Below, in pieces: positions 17,715 through 26,001 of a stretch of DNA of 64,000 nucleotides. The translations under genes and the position numbers were made by a program. Under the pieces are notes generated by a model that was not told where the DNA came from, ran no database searches, and saw nothing but the letters and a program-made list of their open reading frames with translations. The stretch comes from Nonomuraea sediminis (lineage in GTDB: Bacteria; Actinomycetota; Actinomycetes; Streptosporangiales; Streptosporangiaceae): positions 310,001-374,000 of the forward strand of contig NZ_JAHDTI010000007.1 of NCBI RefSeq assembly GCF_018531495.1, in the 5' to 3' direction. Each line of letters starts with the position of its first letter. The first letter of the stretch is position 1.

Positions 17715-18278
17715 ATGACAGGCATGTCCCCTGAGGGGCCAGGGTTGCGCCTGGCGCGAGCGACCGTCTTCGCGACGGTGTGCGTCGTGGTGTCCGCGGG
17801 TGGACATGTCTTCGCAGGTGGCAAGCCGGTGGCACCAGGTGTGCTGATCCTCGGCAGCCTGGGGACGCTCGCGCTGGCATACCTGCTCGGCGGGCGGGAG
17901 CGCGGGCCGCAGGTGGTGCTCGGCGCCACCATCGCTGCGCAGATCCTGCTCCACGAGCTGTTCTCCGGCGTCGCGCCCGTCGCCGTTTCGCCTGATGCCC
18001 ATGCACACTCAGGTCTGGGCATGACGCTCGCCCATCTGGTGGTGGCGGTCGTCACGGGATGGTGGCTGTACCGGGGCGAGAACGCGTTCTGGCTGATGGT
18101 GCGGTTGTGGGGGATGCCGCCGCTTCCCGTGCTGCGATGGCTGCTCGTGCTTTCGACCGGAGAGTCGGCTCCGGTACGGCAGGCCGTACCGGAATCCGAG
18201 CCGCGGGTGCACTGCTCGTTGGAGTTCGCCGCGGCGGTCCATCGGCGTGGTCCGCCGATGCTGTCACGCGCCCTCTGA
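17715..18278 (+). CDS. Multi-helix membrane protein, metal-island paralogue 1
   Basis: A 187-residue membrane protein of unrecognised function with four to five hydrophobic segments (near 15-33, 40-60, 67-85, 103-120). His-containing loops occur at the membrane edge: GGHVFAGG, LLHELFSG and DAHAHSGLG. It shares this plan, the GGRERG loop between helices 2 and 3, and a His-x-His-Ser-Gly motif with two other proteins in this window (18489-19031 and 25381-25968). The island context (copper ATPase, CopD-CtaG, importers) suggests a role in metal handling. A second in-frame ATG lies three codons in. The 210 bases upstream, divergent from the VWA gene, show nothing definite. Confidence 0.7.
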   Translation: MTGMSPEGPGLRLARATVFATVCVVVSAGGHVFAGGKPVAPGVLILGSLGTLALAYLLGGRERGPQVVLGATIAAQILLHELFSGVAPVAVSPDAHAHSGLGMTLAHLVVAVVTGWWLYRGENAFWLMVRLWGMPPLPVLRWLLVLSTGESAPVRQAVPESEPRVHCSLEFAAAVHRRGPPMLSRAL

Positions 18279-18372
18279 CGGTCTCAGTCGGCGCGTCCGG
18301 CAAGTGGGACGCTCTGGTGGGCGTTCCTCCGGCCACCGTCCATCCGGGGACGGGGTTCTTCAGGAGTTCGCG

Positions 18373-18504
18373 ATGGCATCCGTGCCGCGTTTCATTCGCA
18401 GAACAGCAAGGGTGACGCTGCGCTGCGGCATGTTCGTCTCGTCGCCCGCGTCGGCCCACGACCGGCTGCACGGAGTGACACGGCCACCATGTCCGCCGAT
18501 CTGA
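18373..18504 (+). pseudogene. Short ORF resembling the N-terminus of a secreted copper protein
   Basis: A 43-residue frame whose product begins MASVPRFIRRTARVTLRCGM and continues FVSSPASAHDRLHGVTRPP. A basic start, a weakly hydrophobic stretch and Ala-Ser-Ala-His-Asp after the presumed cleavage site recall the first residues of CopC or YcnI-type proteins, where the N-terminal His is a copper ligand. The frame then stops, 16 bases inside the next gene. It may be the remnant of a deleted CopC-like gene or chance. Confidence 0.3.
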
Positions 18505-19031
18505 CCTTCCGCCTGGCCCGCACCACCGCCTTCGCCGTGGTGTGTCTCGGGCTGGGCATGGTCGCGCACCTGTTCGGCGGCGGCGCCGTCTCCGGCAGGG
18601 CGGCGGTCTGCGGGCTGGTGCTCGCCTTCCTCACGGCTCTGCCCGTGACCGGCCGCGAACGCGGCATGAACGTGATCCTGCCGCTGCTGGCGGGTGTGCA
18701 GATCTGCCTGCACCTGCTCTTCTCCACGGCACCAGTCCTTGCGGTGCCGGGGAGCCACCTGCATTCCGGCCTGATCCCCGGGCTCGGCATGCTGGTGATG
18801 CACGGTTGGGCCGTGATCTTGACGGCGCTGTGGCTGGCTCGCGGTGAGGCTGTTCTCTGGGCGCTGCTGCGCCGTCTGGTGGTACGGCTGCGCCTCCTGC
18901 CGGTCTGGCACGGCGCGATCCCGGCTCCGCCCGGGGCCGGGGACGCGAGCCGGTGTGTTCCGGCGGTTCTGCGCTCGGCGCTGCTGCGTCACGCGATGGG
19001 CATGCGCGCCCCGCCGCCTGTCTCCCGCTGA
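18489..19031 (+). CDS. Multi-helix membrane protein, metal-island paralogue 2
   Basis: A 180-residue membrane protein paralogous to the one at 17715. Hydrophobic segments lie near 12-32, 37-57, 62-82 and 97-117. Shared elements are HLFGGGAVSGRA, the VTGRERGMN loop, QICLHLLFS and GSHLHSGLIPG. The His/Met-bearing loops fit a metal relay or sensor but no known family is recognised. The C-terminal third is basic and cytosolic (RRLVVRLRLLPVWHG). It is followed 68 bases later by the chimeric ABC/metal-binding ORF in the same direction. Confidence 0.7.
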   Translation: MSADLTFRLARTTAFAVVCLGLGMVAHLFGGGAVSGRAAVCGLVLAFLTALPVTGRERGMNVILPLLAGVQICLHLLFSTAPVLAVPGSHLHSGLIPGLGMLVMHGWAVILTALWLARGEAVLWALLRRLVVRLRLLPVWHGAIPAPPGAGDASRCVPAVLRSALLRHAMGMRAPPPVSR

Positions 19032-19099
19032 TCCCAAGGCGCCCACTTACCGCCGGTGCCGGCTTTCGTCATGCCCGCACCCCCAACCGGAGTACCCCC

Positions 19100-20083
19100 A
19101 TGCCCACTATCAGCGCGGCCGGCCTTCGCCTGTCAGCGGTCAGTTGCCGCCACGGCAGGCTCGCGGCCGTTGACCGGGTCGACCTCGACCTGGCCCCCGG
19201 CGACCACCTGGCCATCACCGGCACCAACGGTTCGGGGAAGAGCACGCTGCTGCGTGCGGTCCTCGGCCTGCACCGCGACACCTCCGGCCTGATCGAGGTC
19301 GACGGCGAGCAGGCCCGCAGCGGAGCCGACTGGGCCCGCCGCCGGGCACAGGTCGCCTGGATCCCGCAGCGGCAGGCCCGCGGCGGCGCGCAGGAACCCG
19401 CGAAGCCGGGCGGGCTGAAGGTGGTCGCCGCCTCCAACTGGGAGGCCGCCTTCGCCAAGGCGGCGGGCGCCACCGACATCACGGTGATCGTCCCGCCCGG
19501 GGTGAAGCACGCGCCCGACTACGACCCCAAGCCCTCCGACCTGGCCAAGGTCGCCGAGGCCGACGTCGTGCTCTACGCAGGCTTCGAAGGGTTCGCGGGC
19601 AAGCTCAAGGACGCCGCAGGATCCACGGCCAAACTGATCGAGGTGTCCCTGGACAACGCCCCCGGCAAGGTGAAGGCCGAGGTGCGACGGCTGGGCGGCG
19701 CATTCGGCACCGCCGACGCGGCCGAGAAGTGGACGGAGAGCTTCGACACCGAGTACGCAGCGCTCAAGCAGAAGGTCACCACCGCCACCAAGGGCACCAC
19801 GCCGGTGATCGTCTGTCAGGCGTTCGTGGCCTGGGCCGCCGATCTGGCCGGTGCCCGGCCCGCCGGGGTGTACGGCCCGCAGCCGCCGACCGCGGGACAG
19901 ATCGCCGACCTGGCCGCCAGGAAGCCGCAGCTGATCCTGGACAACTCCGCCATGCCCGGCGGCGACGCGCTGACCAACCTGCAGGCCAAGCGGGTGGTCA
20001 TCGACAACTTCCCCGACCAGGGCCTCGACCTGATCGCCATGTACCGGGCCAACGCCGATGCCATCGTCGCGGCCCTCGGCTGA
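19100..20083 (+). pseudogene. In-frame chimera: ABC ATPase N-terminus joined to a ZnuA-like metal-binding protein
   Basis: The 327-residue ORF is two unrelated halves. Residues 1-93 are the start of a Zn/Mn-type ABC ATPase: Walker A GTNGSGKSTLL and the Q-loop region VAWIPQRQ are present, but the signature, Walker B and switch are missing. From about residue 100 it is a cluster A-I metal-binding protein without its signal peptide: GGLKVVAASNWEAAFAKAAG, then VPPGVKHAPDYDPKPSDL, AEADVVLYAGFEGF and the C-terminal DNFPDQGLDLIAMYRANADA. A normal locus would be ATPase, permease, binding protein, so about one ATPase half, a permease and a signal peptide are gone. The product cannot work as either parent. 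Deletion in the strain or assembly collapse at GC-rich sequence (19365-19400) are both possible. Confidence 0.75.
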
Positions 20084-20086
20084 CCC

Positions 20087-20197
20087 GTGGACATCGTTGG
20101 CGGCGGTCCCCGCGACGAAAGCCTGCACTTCTTCGGCAACCTGCCCGACCCGGTGCCGACCGGCACCTTCATGACGACGCTCAGGGAGCACATATGA
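20087..20197 (+). pseudogene. Short C-terminal-like ORF remnant before the copper ATPase
   Basis: Directly after the chimera stop, a 36-codon frame (product ends LHFFGNLPDPVPTGTF then MTTLREHI) overlaps the P-type ATPase start as ATGA, the way a real upstream operon gene would. It has only a GTG start and no recognisable domain. It looks like the 3' end of a gene whose body is missing, consistent with the neighbouring deletions. Identity unknown. Confidence 0.3.
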
Positions 20198-22321
20198 CCC
20201 TCACTTCACCGGAAGGCACATCCGTCCAGCTCATCATCGGCGGGATGACCTGCGCCGCGTGCGCGGCACGGGTGGAACGCAAGCTCAACCGGATGGAAGG
20301 AGTCGCCGCGAGCGTCAACTACGCCACCGAGAAGGCGACCATCCAGGCCGGTGACGCCACACTCGAGGAGCTCATCCGGGAGGTCGAGCGCGCCGGGTAC
20401 AGCGCCGAGCCGTACACGCCGCACACCTCGGACGCGCCGGACGACGCCGATGACCGGCGGGTGCGGATGCTGGGGCGGCGCATGGTGGTCGCCGTCGGGC
20501 TGGCCGTACTGCTGGCGGATCTGTCCCTGGGGATGGCGTTCGTGCCGGCCTGGCACTTCCCCGGATGGGAGTGGGTGCTGGTCGGCCTGACCCTCCCTCT
20601 GGTGACGTGGTGCGCGTGGCCGTTCCACCGGACCGCGCTCAGGGCCGCGCGGCACGGCACCACCTCCATGGACACCCTGATCTCGACCGGGATCATCGCG
20701 GCTACCTGCTGGTCGCTGTATGTCATCGCCTTCCCGGCTGACGCCGGGCCCGCTCCGTCCGGTCTGTCGGCGCTGCTGACGGCGCCGGGCGGTGCGCTCT
20801 ACTTGGACGTCGCCGGCGGGGTGACGACGTTCGCGCTGATCGGGCGGCTGCTGGAGGCCCGGGCGCGGAGATCTTCCGGCGCGGTCCTGCGCCGGCTGGC
20901 CGAGCTCGGCGCCAAGGATGTGAGCGTCCTGCGCGCCGACGGGAACGAGTACCGCATCGACGTGGCCGACCTGCGGGTCGGTGACCGGTTCGTGGTACGT
21001 CCCGGGGAGCGAATCGCCGCCGACGGCCAGATCGAGGACGGGCAGGGCACGATCGACACCAGCGCCATGACGGGCGAGTCGATGCCCGCCGAGGTCGCCG
21101 AGGGCGACGCGGTGATCGGCGCGACGGTGAATCTCAGCGGCCGGCTCGTGGTGCGCGCCACCCGGGTGGGCGCCGACACGCAGCTGTCCGTGTGCGCTCG
21201 GCCTGGCCATTCCCACCGCTCTCCAGGTCGCCTCCGGCACCGGTGCGCAGCTCGGCGTGTTCATCAAGAGCCATCAGGCCATGGAATCCGCCCGGGCCAT
21301 CGACACCGTCGTCCTGGACAAGACCGGCACCCTTACCCAGGGCCGGATGAGCGTGGTGGATCTGGTCACCGCCGACGGCGTTCCCTCACGCGACGTGCTC
21401 AGGTACGTCGGCGCCGTCGAGGACGCCTCCGAGCACGCCATCGCCACGGCGATCGCCGCGCACGCGCGCGGCGAGCTCGGGGATCTGCCCTCGGTGAGCG
21501 AGTTCACCGCCCTGGCCGGACTGGGTGCCCAGGGGACGGTCAAGGGCAGGCGGATCCTCATCGGCTCGGCCCGGCTGCTGGCCCAGCACGAGATCGCCGT
21601 TCCCGCGATGCTGGAGCAGGCTCGGACACGCTGGGAACACGCGGGCCGTACCACTGTCCTCATCGCGGCCGACGGCGCCGCCTTGGGGGCGATCGCCCTC
21701 GCCGACACCGTCAAGCCTTCGGCCGCCGAGGCGATCGAACGGTTGCACGCCATGGGACTGCGCACCGTGCTGCTCACCGGCGACAACACCGCCACCGCGC
21801 GCGCTGTCGCCGCTCAGGTCGGCATCACCGAGGTCATCGCCGAGGTCCTGCCCGCCGACAAGGCCGCCACCATCGCCCGGCTCCAGGGCGAGGGGCAACG
21901 CGTCGCCATGGTCGGCGACGGCATCAACGACGCCCCCGCCCTGGCCCGCGCCGACCTCGGTCTGGCCGTGGTCGAGGGTAGCGACGTCGCGCAGGCCGCC
22001 GCCGACCTCATCCTGGTCCGCGACGACCTGAACGTCGTCCCCACCGCCATCACCCTGGCCCGCGCCACGCTGGCCACGATCCGAGGCAACCTGGTGTGGG
22101 CCTTCGGCTACAACGTCGCCGCGCTCCCGCTCGCCGCCACCGGCCTGCTGAATCCGCTCATCGCCGGGGCCACCATGGCGCTGTCGTCGGTGTTCGTGGT
22201 CTCCAACAGCCTGCGCCTGCGCCGCTTCGCCCCGCCTGCCACGACCGGCAGCTACCTCACCGATTACCTGGACGAGCCGGCCGCGGTCTCGGACGAAGCA
22301 CCGGTCCGTCCAGCGTCCTGA
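20194..22321 (+). pseudogene. copA: Copper P1B-type ATPase (CopA-like) broken by an internal deletion and frameshift
   Basis: Two frames together encode most of a Cu(I) exporter. The first (20194 to about 21184) holds the heavy-metal domain with GMTCAACAARV, the first four helices and the actuator motif MTGESMPAE up to GADTQL. The second, in another frame (from about 21185), begins exactly at the membrane motif C-P-C-A-L-G-L-A and continues through DKTGT, GDGINDAPALARADLGLAV and the last helices with YN and MALSSVF motifs typical of Cu(I) ATPases. The end of the actuator domain and the helix before CPC (roughly 60 residues) are missing and the frames do not match. As sequenced it cannot make a working pump. 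Confidence 0.85.
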
Positions 22322-22358
22322 ATCTTCGATCCTGGCTGCCTGTTGGCGTATCCGGCGT

Positions 22359-23183
22359 CTACCTACCTTCCCCGAGTTGCGAATGTGCTGGTCGAAGAGG
22401 CTCGAACGGGTCCTTGGGCGGGGGCGAGGCCACGGCGATGTGCGGCCGGCCGGTTATGGGATGCGGGCCGACGTGGGCGCGCACGCCGAAGACCTCCTCG
22501 ATGAAGGCGGGTGTCAACACCTCCAGCGGAGGTCCCTGCCCGGCGACATGGCCATCGCGCAGGACGACGACCTGGTCGGCATAGGCGGCTGCCTGGTCGA
22601 GGTCGTGCAGGGCGGCCAGCAGTGTGAGGCCGAGGGAGCGGATCAGATCCAGCAGGAGGAGCTGGGAGCCGACGTCCAGGTGGTTGGTGGGTTCGTCGAG
22701 CACCAGCACCGGCGCCTCCTGGGCCAGCGCGCGGGCGAGCAGGACGCGTTGCCGTTCGCCGCCGGACAGGGTGGTCATCAGCCGGTCGGCGGCACCGTCC
22801 ATGCCGACCCGTTCCAGCGAGGTCATGACGATCGCCCGGTCGGCGGCGGACTCCCGCTCCAACGGCCGCTGGTGGCTGTGCCGGCCGATGGCCACGACCT
22901 CGGCGACGGACAGGCCTTCGGCGACCTGGTTGTGCTGGGGAAGGACGGCGCGGTGCCGCGCTGCCTGGCGGGGCCGCATCCGCCACAGGTCCTGCCCGTC
23001 CAGCCGGACCACGCCGCCCGAGGGGCGCAGCGATCGGTAGACGGTGCGCAGCAGCGTGGACTTGCCGCTGCCGTTGGGGCCGACCAGCGCGACGAACTCG
23101 CCTGGCCCGGCGGTCAGGTCGACGTCGCTGACGATGGGGCGCGCGTCGATGTGCGCGCTGACCCCGGCAAGGTCAAGCCGCAT
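22359..23183 (-). CDS. ABC transporter ATP-binding protein (FepC/BtuD-type)
   Basis: The 274-residue ATPase of a FecBCD-type importer. Walker A is GPNGSGKSTLL, the signature LSGGERQRVLLARAL, Walker B VLVLDEPTNHLD and the switch His lies in AALHDLDQA. The ATG at 23183 follows GGAGG by five bases and overlaps the permease stop; an in-frame GTG four codons earlier is the alternative. It is the last gene of the - strand metal operon and converges on the broken copper ATPase with only 37 bases between stops. Confidence 0.9.
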   Translation of the reverse strand: MRLDLAGVSAHIDARPIVSDVDLTAGPGEFVALVGPNGSGKSTLLRTVYRSLRPSGGVVRLDGQDLWRMRPRQAARHRAVLPQHNQVAEGLSVAEVVAIGRHSHQRPLERESAADRAIVMTSLERVGMDGAADRLMTTLSGGERQRVLLARALAQEAPVLVLDEPTNHLDVGSQLLLLDLIRSLGLTLLAALHDLDQAAAYADQVVVLRDGHVAGQGPPLEVLTPAFIEEVFGVRAHVGPHPITGRPHIAVASPPPKDPFEPLRPAHSQLGEGR

Positions 23184-24237
23184 CGACGCCTCCACGTGCC
23201 CGGCGGCGCATCAGCCACAGGAAGAACGGCACGCCGAGCCCGGTCGTGAAGATCCCCACCGGCAGCTCGTTGGGCCGGTCGGCCGTCCGCGCCGCCAGGT
23301 CCACCAGCACCAGGAACACCGCTCCGGCCAGCATGGAGGTGGGCAGCACGCGGCGGTGGTCGGCGCCGACGACGAACCGGACCATGTGCGGGATCATCAG
23401 CCCGATGAAGCCGATGCCGCCGACCACGCTGACCACGGTGGCCGTGAGCAGCGACCCGACCACCAGCAACCCGACCCGCAGGGTCGCCACCGGCACCCCG
23501 ATGGCGATGGCCGCCTCCTCGCCCGCCAGCAGGGCGTTGAGCGCGCGGGCCCGCAGCGCCAGCCACGTCATGCAGGCGACGATGACCAGGGCGGGCACGC
23601 CCAGGTCGGCCCAGGTCGCGCCGGCGACGCTGCCCATGAGCCAGAACATCATGCCCTGCAGCTCGGTCGGGTTGAGCTGGAGCTGGACGAACGTGGTCGC
23701 CGCCGTGCACAGGTAGCCGACGGCGACCCCGGTCAGCACCAGCCAGGAGTCCAGCAGCCGCCCGGCGCGCTGGGCCAGGACGTACACCAGCAGCGCCGAC
23801 AGCATCGCGGCGGCGAACGCCGCGCCGGTGACGCCGACCAGAGCGGCTCCGCCCAGCGCGGGGACCAGCACGGCGCCCAGGGACGCCGCCGACGACACCC
23901 CCAGCACGTAGGGGTCGGCGAGCGGGTTGCGCACCAGCGCCTGCAACGCGACCCCGGCCACCGACAGACCGGCTCCGGCGAGCGCGGCCAGCAGTGCCCG
24001 CGGGGTGCGGATCTCCCAGACGACCTGGTTGAGCAGCGGGTCCGCCTGCGCACCCCGTCCGGACAGGTGCGCCCAGACCACCCCCCAGACCTGGCCGAGG
24101 GGGAGGTTGACCGAGCTCACGGAGATGCCCGCCGCCAAGGCCGCGACCAGCGCGATGACCAGCCCGGCCAGCAGCAGCCCGGTGGCCTGCCCTGACACCG
24201 GATGAGTCCGCGGCGGGCGAATCGAGGTGTCAGTCAC
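23173..24237 (-). CDS. FecCD-family ABC importer permease
   Basis: A 354-residue permease with about ten hydrophobic segments, the arrangement of FecCD/BtuC proteins that import ferric siderophores, haem or cobalamin. Typical motifs are NPLADPYVLGVSSAASLGAV and GGIGFIGLMIPHMVRFVVG (the ATPase coupling region). A GTG start overlaps the stop of the binding-protein gene by eight bases, and its own stop overlaps the ATPase gene. It forms a homodimeric channel in the cytoplasmic membrane. Confidence 0.92.
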   Translation of the reverse strand: MTDTSIRPPRTHPVSGQATGLLLAGLVIALVAALAAGISVSSVNLPLGQVWGVVWAHLSGRGAQADPLLNQVVWEIRTPRALLAALAGAGLSVAGVALQALVRNPLADPYVLGVSSAASLGAVLVPALGGAALVGVTGAAFAAAMLSALLVYVLAQRAGRLLDSWLVLTGVAVGYLCTAATTFVQLQLNPTELQGMMFWLMGSVAGATWADLGVPALVIVACMTWLALRARALNALLAGEEAAIAIGVPVATLRVGLLVVGSLLTATVVSVVGGIGFIGLMIPHMVRFVVGADHRRVLPTSMLAGAVFLVLVDLAARTADRPNELPVGIFTTGLGVPFFLWLMRRRARGGVDAA

Positions 24238-25291
24238 CGGGGTGGACCACCTTGGAGATCTTCTCCACGGCCCAGGCGTTGAGCGGTCCGAGATAGACGC
24301 CGTCGGAGACCACCGTGTAGGTCTTGGACCTGGACGCGGCCCACTGCGGGTAGGCGGCGAACAGCTTGGCGGCGGAGGCTTCGCCGTTCTCCTCGGGGGT
24401 GAACAGGCCGACCACGAGCACGTCCACCTGGGCTGTGGCCAGCTGCTCCCTGTTGAGGGTGCGGGTCATGTCCGAGGTCTGGCCCGCGAAGGCGTTGACG
24501 CCGCCGGCGGCCTTGATCACGTCGTCGTAGATGCCGCCCGTCATCACGGCGGGCAGCCCGTTGGCGTTCATCATGGACATGCCGGGATAGGCGATGAGCA
24601 CCTTCTTGCCGGGCTTCCCCGCGACGCGGGCCCGGACCGCCTCGACGCGGGCGCGCAGCTTGCCGATCAGGTCGAGCGCGCGCTGCTGGACGTCGAACAC
24701 CCGCCCGAGCAGCGCGATGAACTCCAGCGAGGAGTTGATGGACTGGTTCTGGTAGGCGCGCTTCTCCTCCTCGCTCGCCTCCGGCTTGCCCATCGCGCAG
24801 TTCACGGGGTTGACCAGGGAGGTGATCCCGGCGGCGGCGAGCTGCTCGCGGGTGGCGAAGCCGCGCTTGGCGTCGAACCCGCCCGACCACGTGGACACCA
24901 CCAGGTCGGGCTTCAGCTTGAGCACCTGCTCGGCGGGGACGTCGAAGTTCTTGTTCATGGTCAGCCCGCCGGTCGGCAGCGCCTTGATCTTGGTGATCAT
25001 GGACGGGTCGTCGGAGACACCGTAGCTCTGGGCGTTGGCCAGGACGGTCTTGTCCAGACCGAGCAGGATGAAGCTCTCCACCTCGCCCACGCTGGTCCCG
25101 TTCAGCATCAGGACGCGCTGTGGCGGCCGCTGGAAGGTGACCTTCATGCCGCAGTTGTCGAAGCTCAAGGGATAGCCGGTACGGCCGGCCGAGACGGGCA
25201 GCGTAGCGGTGGCGGCAGGGGATCCACCCTCGGCGCCACACCCGCCCAGGGCCACGGCCAGCAGGATCGCCAGGGGATAACGAAGATTCAT
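24230..25291 (-). CDS. FecB/BtuF-type substrate-binding lipoprotein
   Basis: A 353-residue lipoprotein: signal peptide with lipobox A-L-G-G-C (Cys18) and a two-lobed cluster A-II binding protein. Features include VTFQRPPQRVLMLNGTSVGE, KLKPDLVVSTWSGGF and the helix linking the lobes. The substrate of this group is usually an iron-siderophore, haem or corrinoid, but neighbours here (CopD-CtaG, DUF305, copper ATPase) raise the chance of a copper chelate. Met-rich loops such as YPGMSMMNANGLPAVMTGG may matter. Translation is coupled to the downstream permease. Confidence 0.87.
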   Translation of the reverse strand: MNLRYPLAILLAVALGGCGAEGGSPAATATLPVSAGRTGYPLSFDNCGMKVTFQRPPQRVLMLNGTSVGEVESFILLGLDKTVLANAQSYGVSDDPSMITKIKALPTGGLTMNKNFDVPAEQVLKLKPDLVVSTWSGGFDAKRGFATREQLAAAGITSLVNPVNCAMGKPEASEEEKRAYQNQSINSSLEFIALLGRVFDVQQRALDLIGKLRARVEAVRARVAGKPGKKVLIAYPGMSMMNANGLPAVMTGGIYDDVIKAAGGVNAFAGQTSDMTRTLNREQLATAQVDVLVVGLFTPEENGEASAAKLFAAYPQWAASRSKTYTVVSDGVYLGPLNAWAVEKISKVVHPGD

Positions 25292-25380
25292 GGAATGTGC
25301 TCTCTCATGACGAGTCGGAAGGAACGCATGCCAGAACCAGCGATGGCGCGCACGCCTGGATCAGCGGCGCGCTTGGGGGA

Positions 25381-25968
25381 TCACGCCGCTGCTGCGGTTC
25401 TGGGCTGCCCTTCCGGGGGTCCCCGGAGCACCCGGGCGTATCGCAGGAACAGCCGGATGCGCGCGGTCTCGTCCTCGCGCGCACGCGTGATCGCGCCCGG
25501 ACGGGACGTCATCCATCCGGTCAGCAGGAAGAACAGCACCAGCAGCGGGCGCAGCGCCCAGCCCGCCAGATGCCGGACCAGGGCGCACAGGCCCGCCTCC
25601 GCCCAGCGCAACCACACGGAGGTCACCAGAACGCTCGCCGCGTGGAGAGCGAACATCCCGAAGCCAGATGCAGGGGTTTGATGGCCCATTCCGGCCATGT
25701 CCGGCGTCACCATGTGAGAGCCGGAGGTCTGGCCGAGCAGGATGTGCAGGATGACCTGCGACGCACCCGTGGCGGGCAGGATGCCGGCCAGCGAGCGTTC
25801 TCGCCCGGTCAGGGCGATCGCGGGCGCCAGCAGAAGGAGGAAACCGCCCAGCAGCGCCACCGGGTGGAACGTGCCCCCACCGACAAGGTGTCCGAGCGCG
25901 GCCAACGCGGCGCACGTGGCGGCGAAACTTGCCGCGCGCACCCATCGCACCACCGAGAACGGACTCAT
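25381..25968 (-). CDS. Multi-helix membrane protein, metal-island paralogue 3
   Basis: A 195-residue membrane protein with the same plan as the proteins at 17715 and 18489: first helix near 10-30 ending in LGHLVGGG, second 36-52, the LTGRERSL loop, third helix with SQVILHILLG, then a His/Met-rich outer loop (GSHMVTPDMAGMGHQTP) and further helices near 103-118 and 135-152. The outer loop has two His and three Met residues, a set often used to bind copper. It sits between CopD-CtaG and the binding-protein gene in the - strand operon. No known family is recognised. Confidence 0.72.
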   Translation of the reverse strand: MSPFSVVRWVRAASFAATCAALAALGHLVGGGTFHPVALLGGFLLLLAPAIALTGRERSLAGILPATGASQVILHILLGQTSGSHMVTPDMAGMGHQTPASGFGMFALHAASVLVTSVWLRWAEAGLCALVRHLAGWALRPLLVLFFLLTGWMTSRPGAITRAREDETARIRLFLRYARVLRGPPEGQPRTAAAA

Positions 25969-26001
25969 CCCGCCGAGATCCTCCCATACCTCTGCCGCGG
26001 T

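Noticed and set aside
19729..21981. 750-codon frame running through the chimera and the copper ATPase
   Set aside because: It merges an out-of-frame segment, the true N-terminal ATPase frame from 20194 and a meaningless tail after the deletion junction; not one protein.
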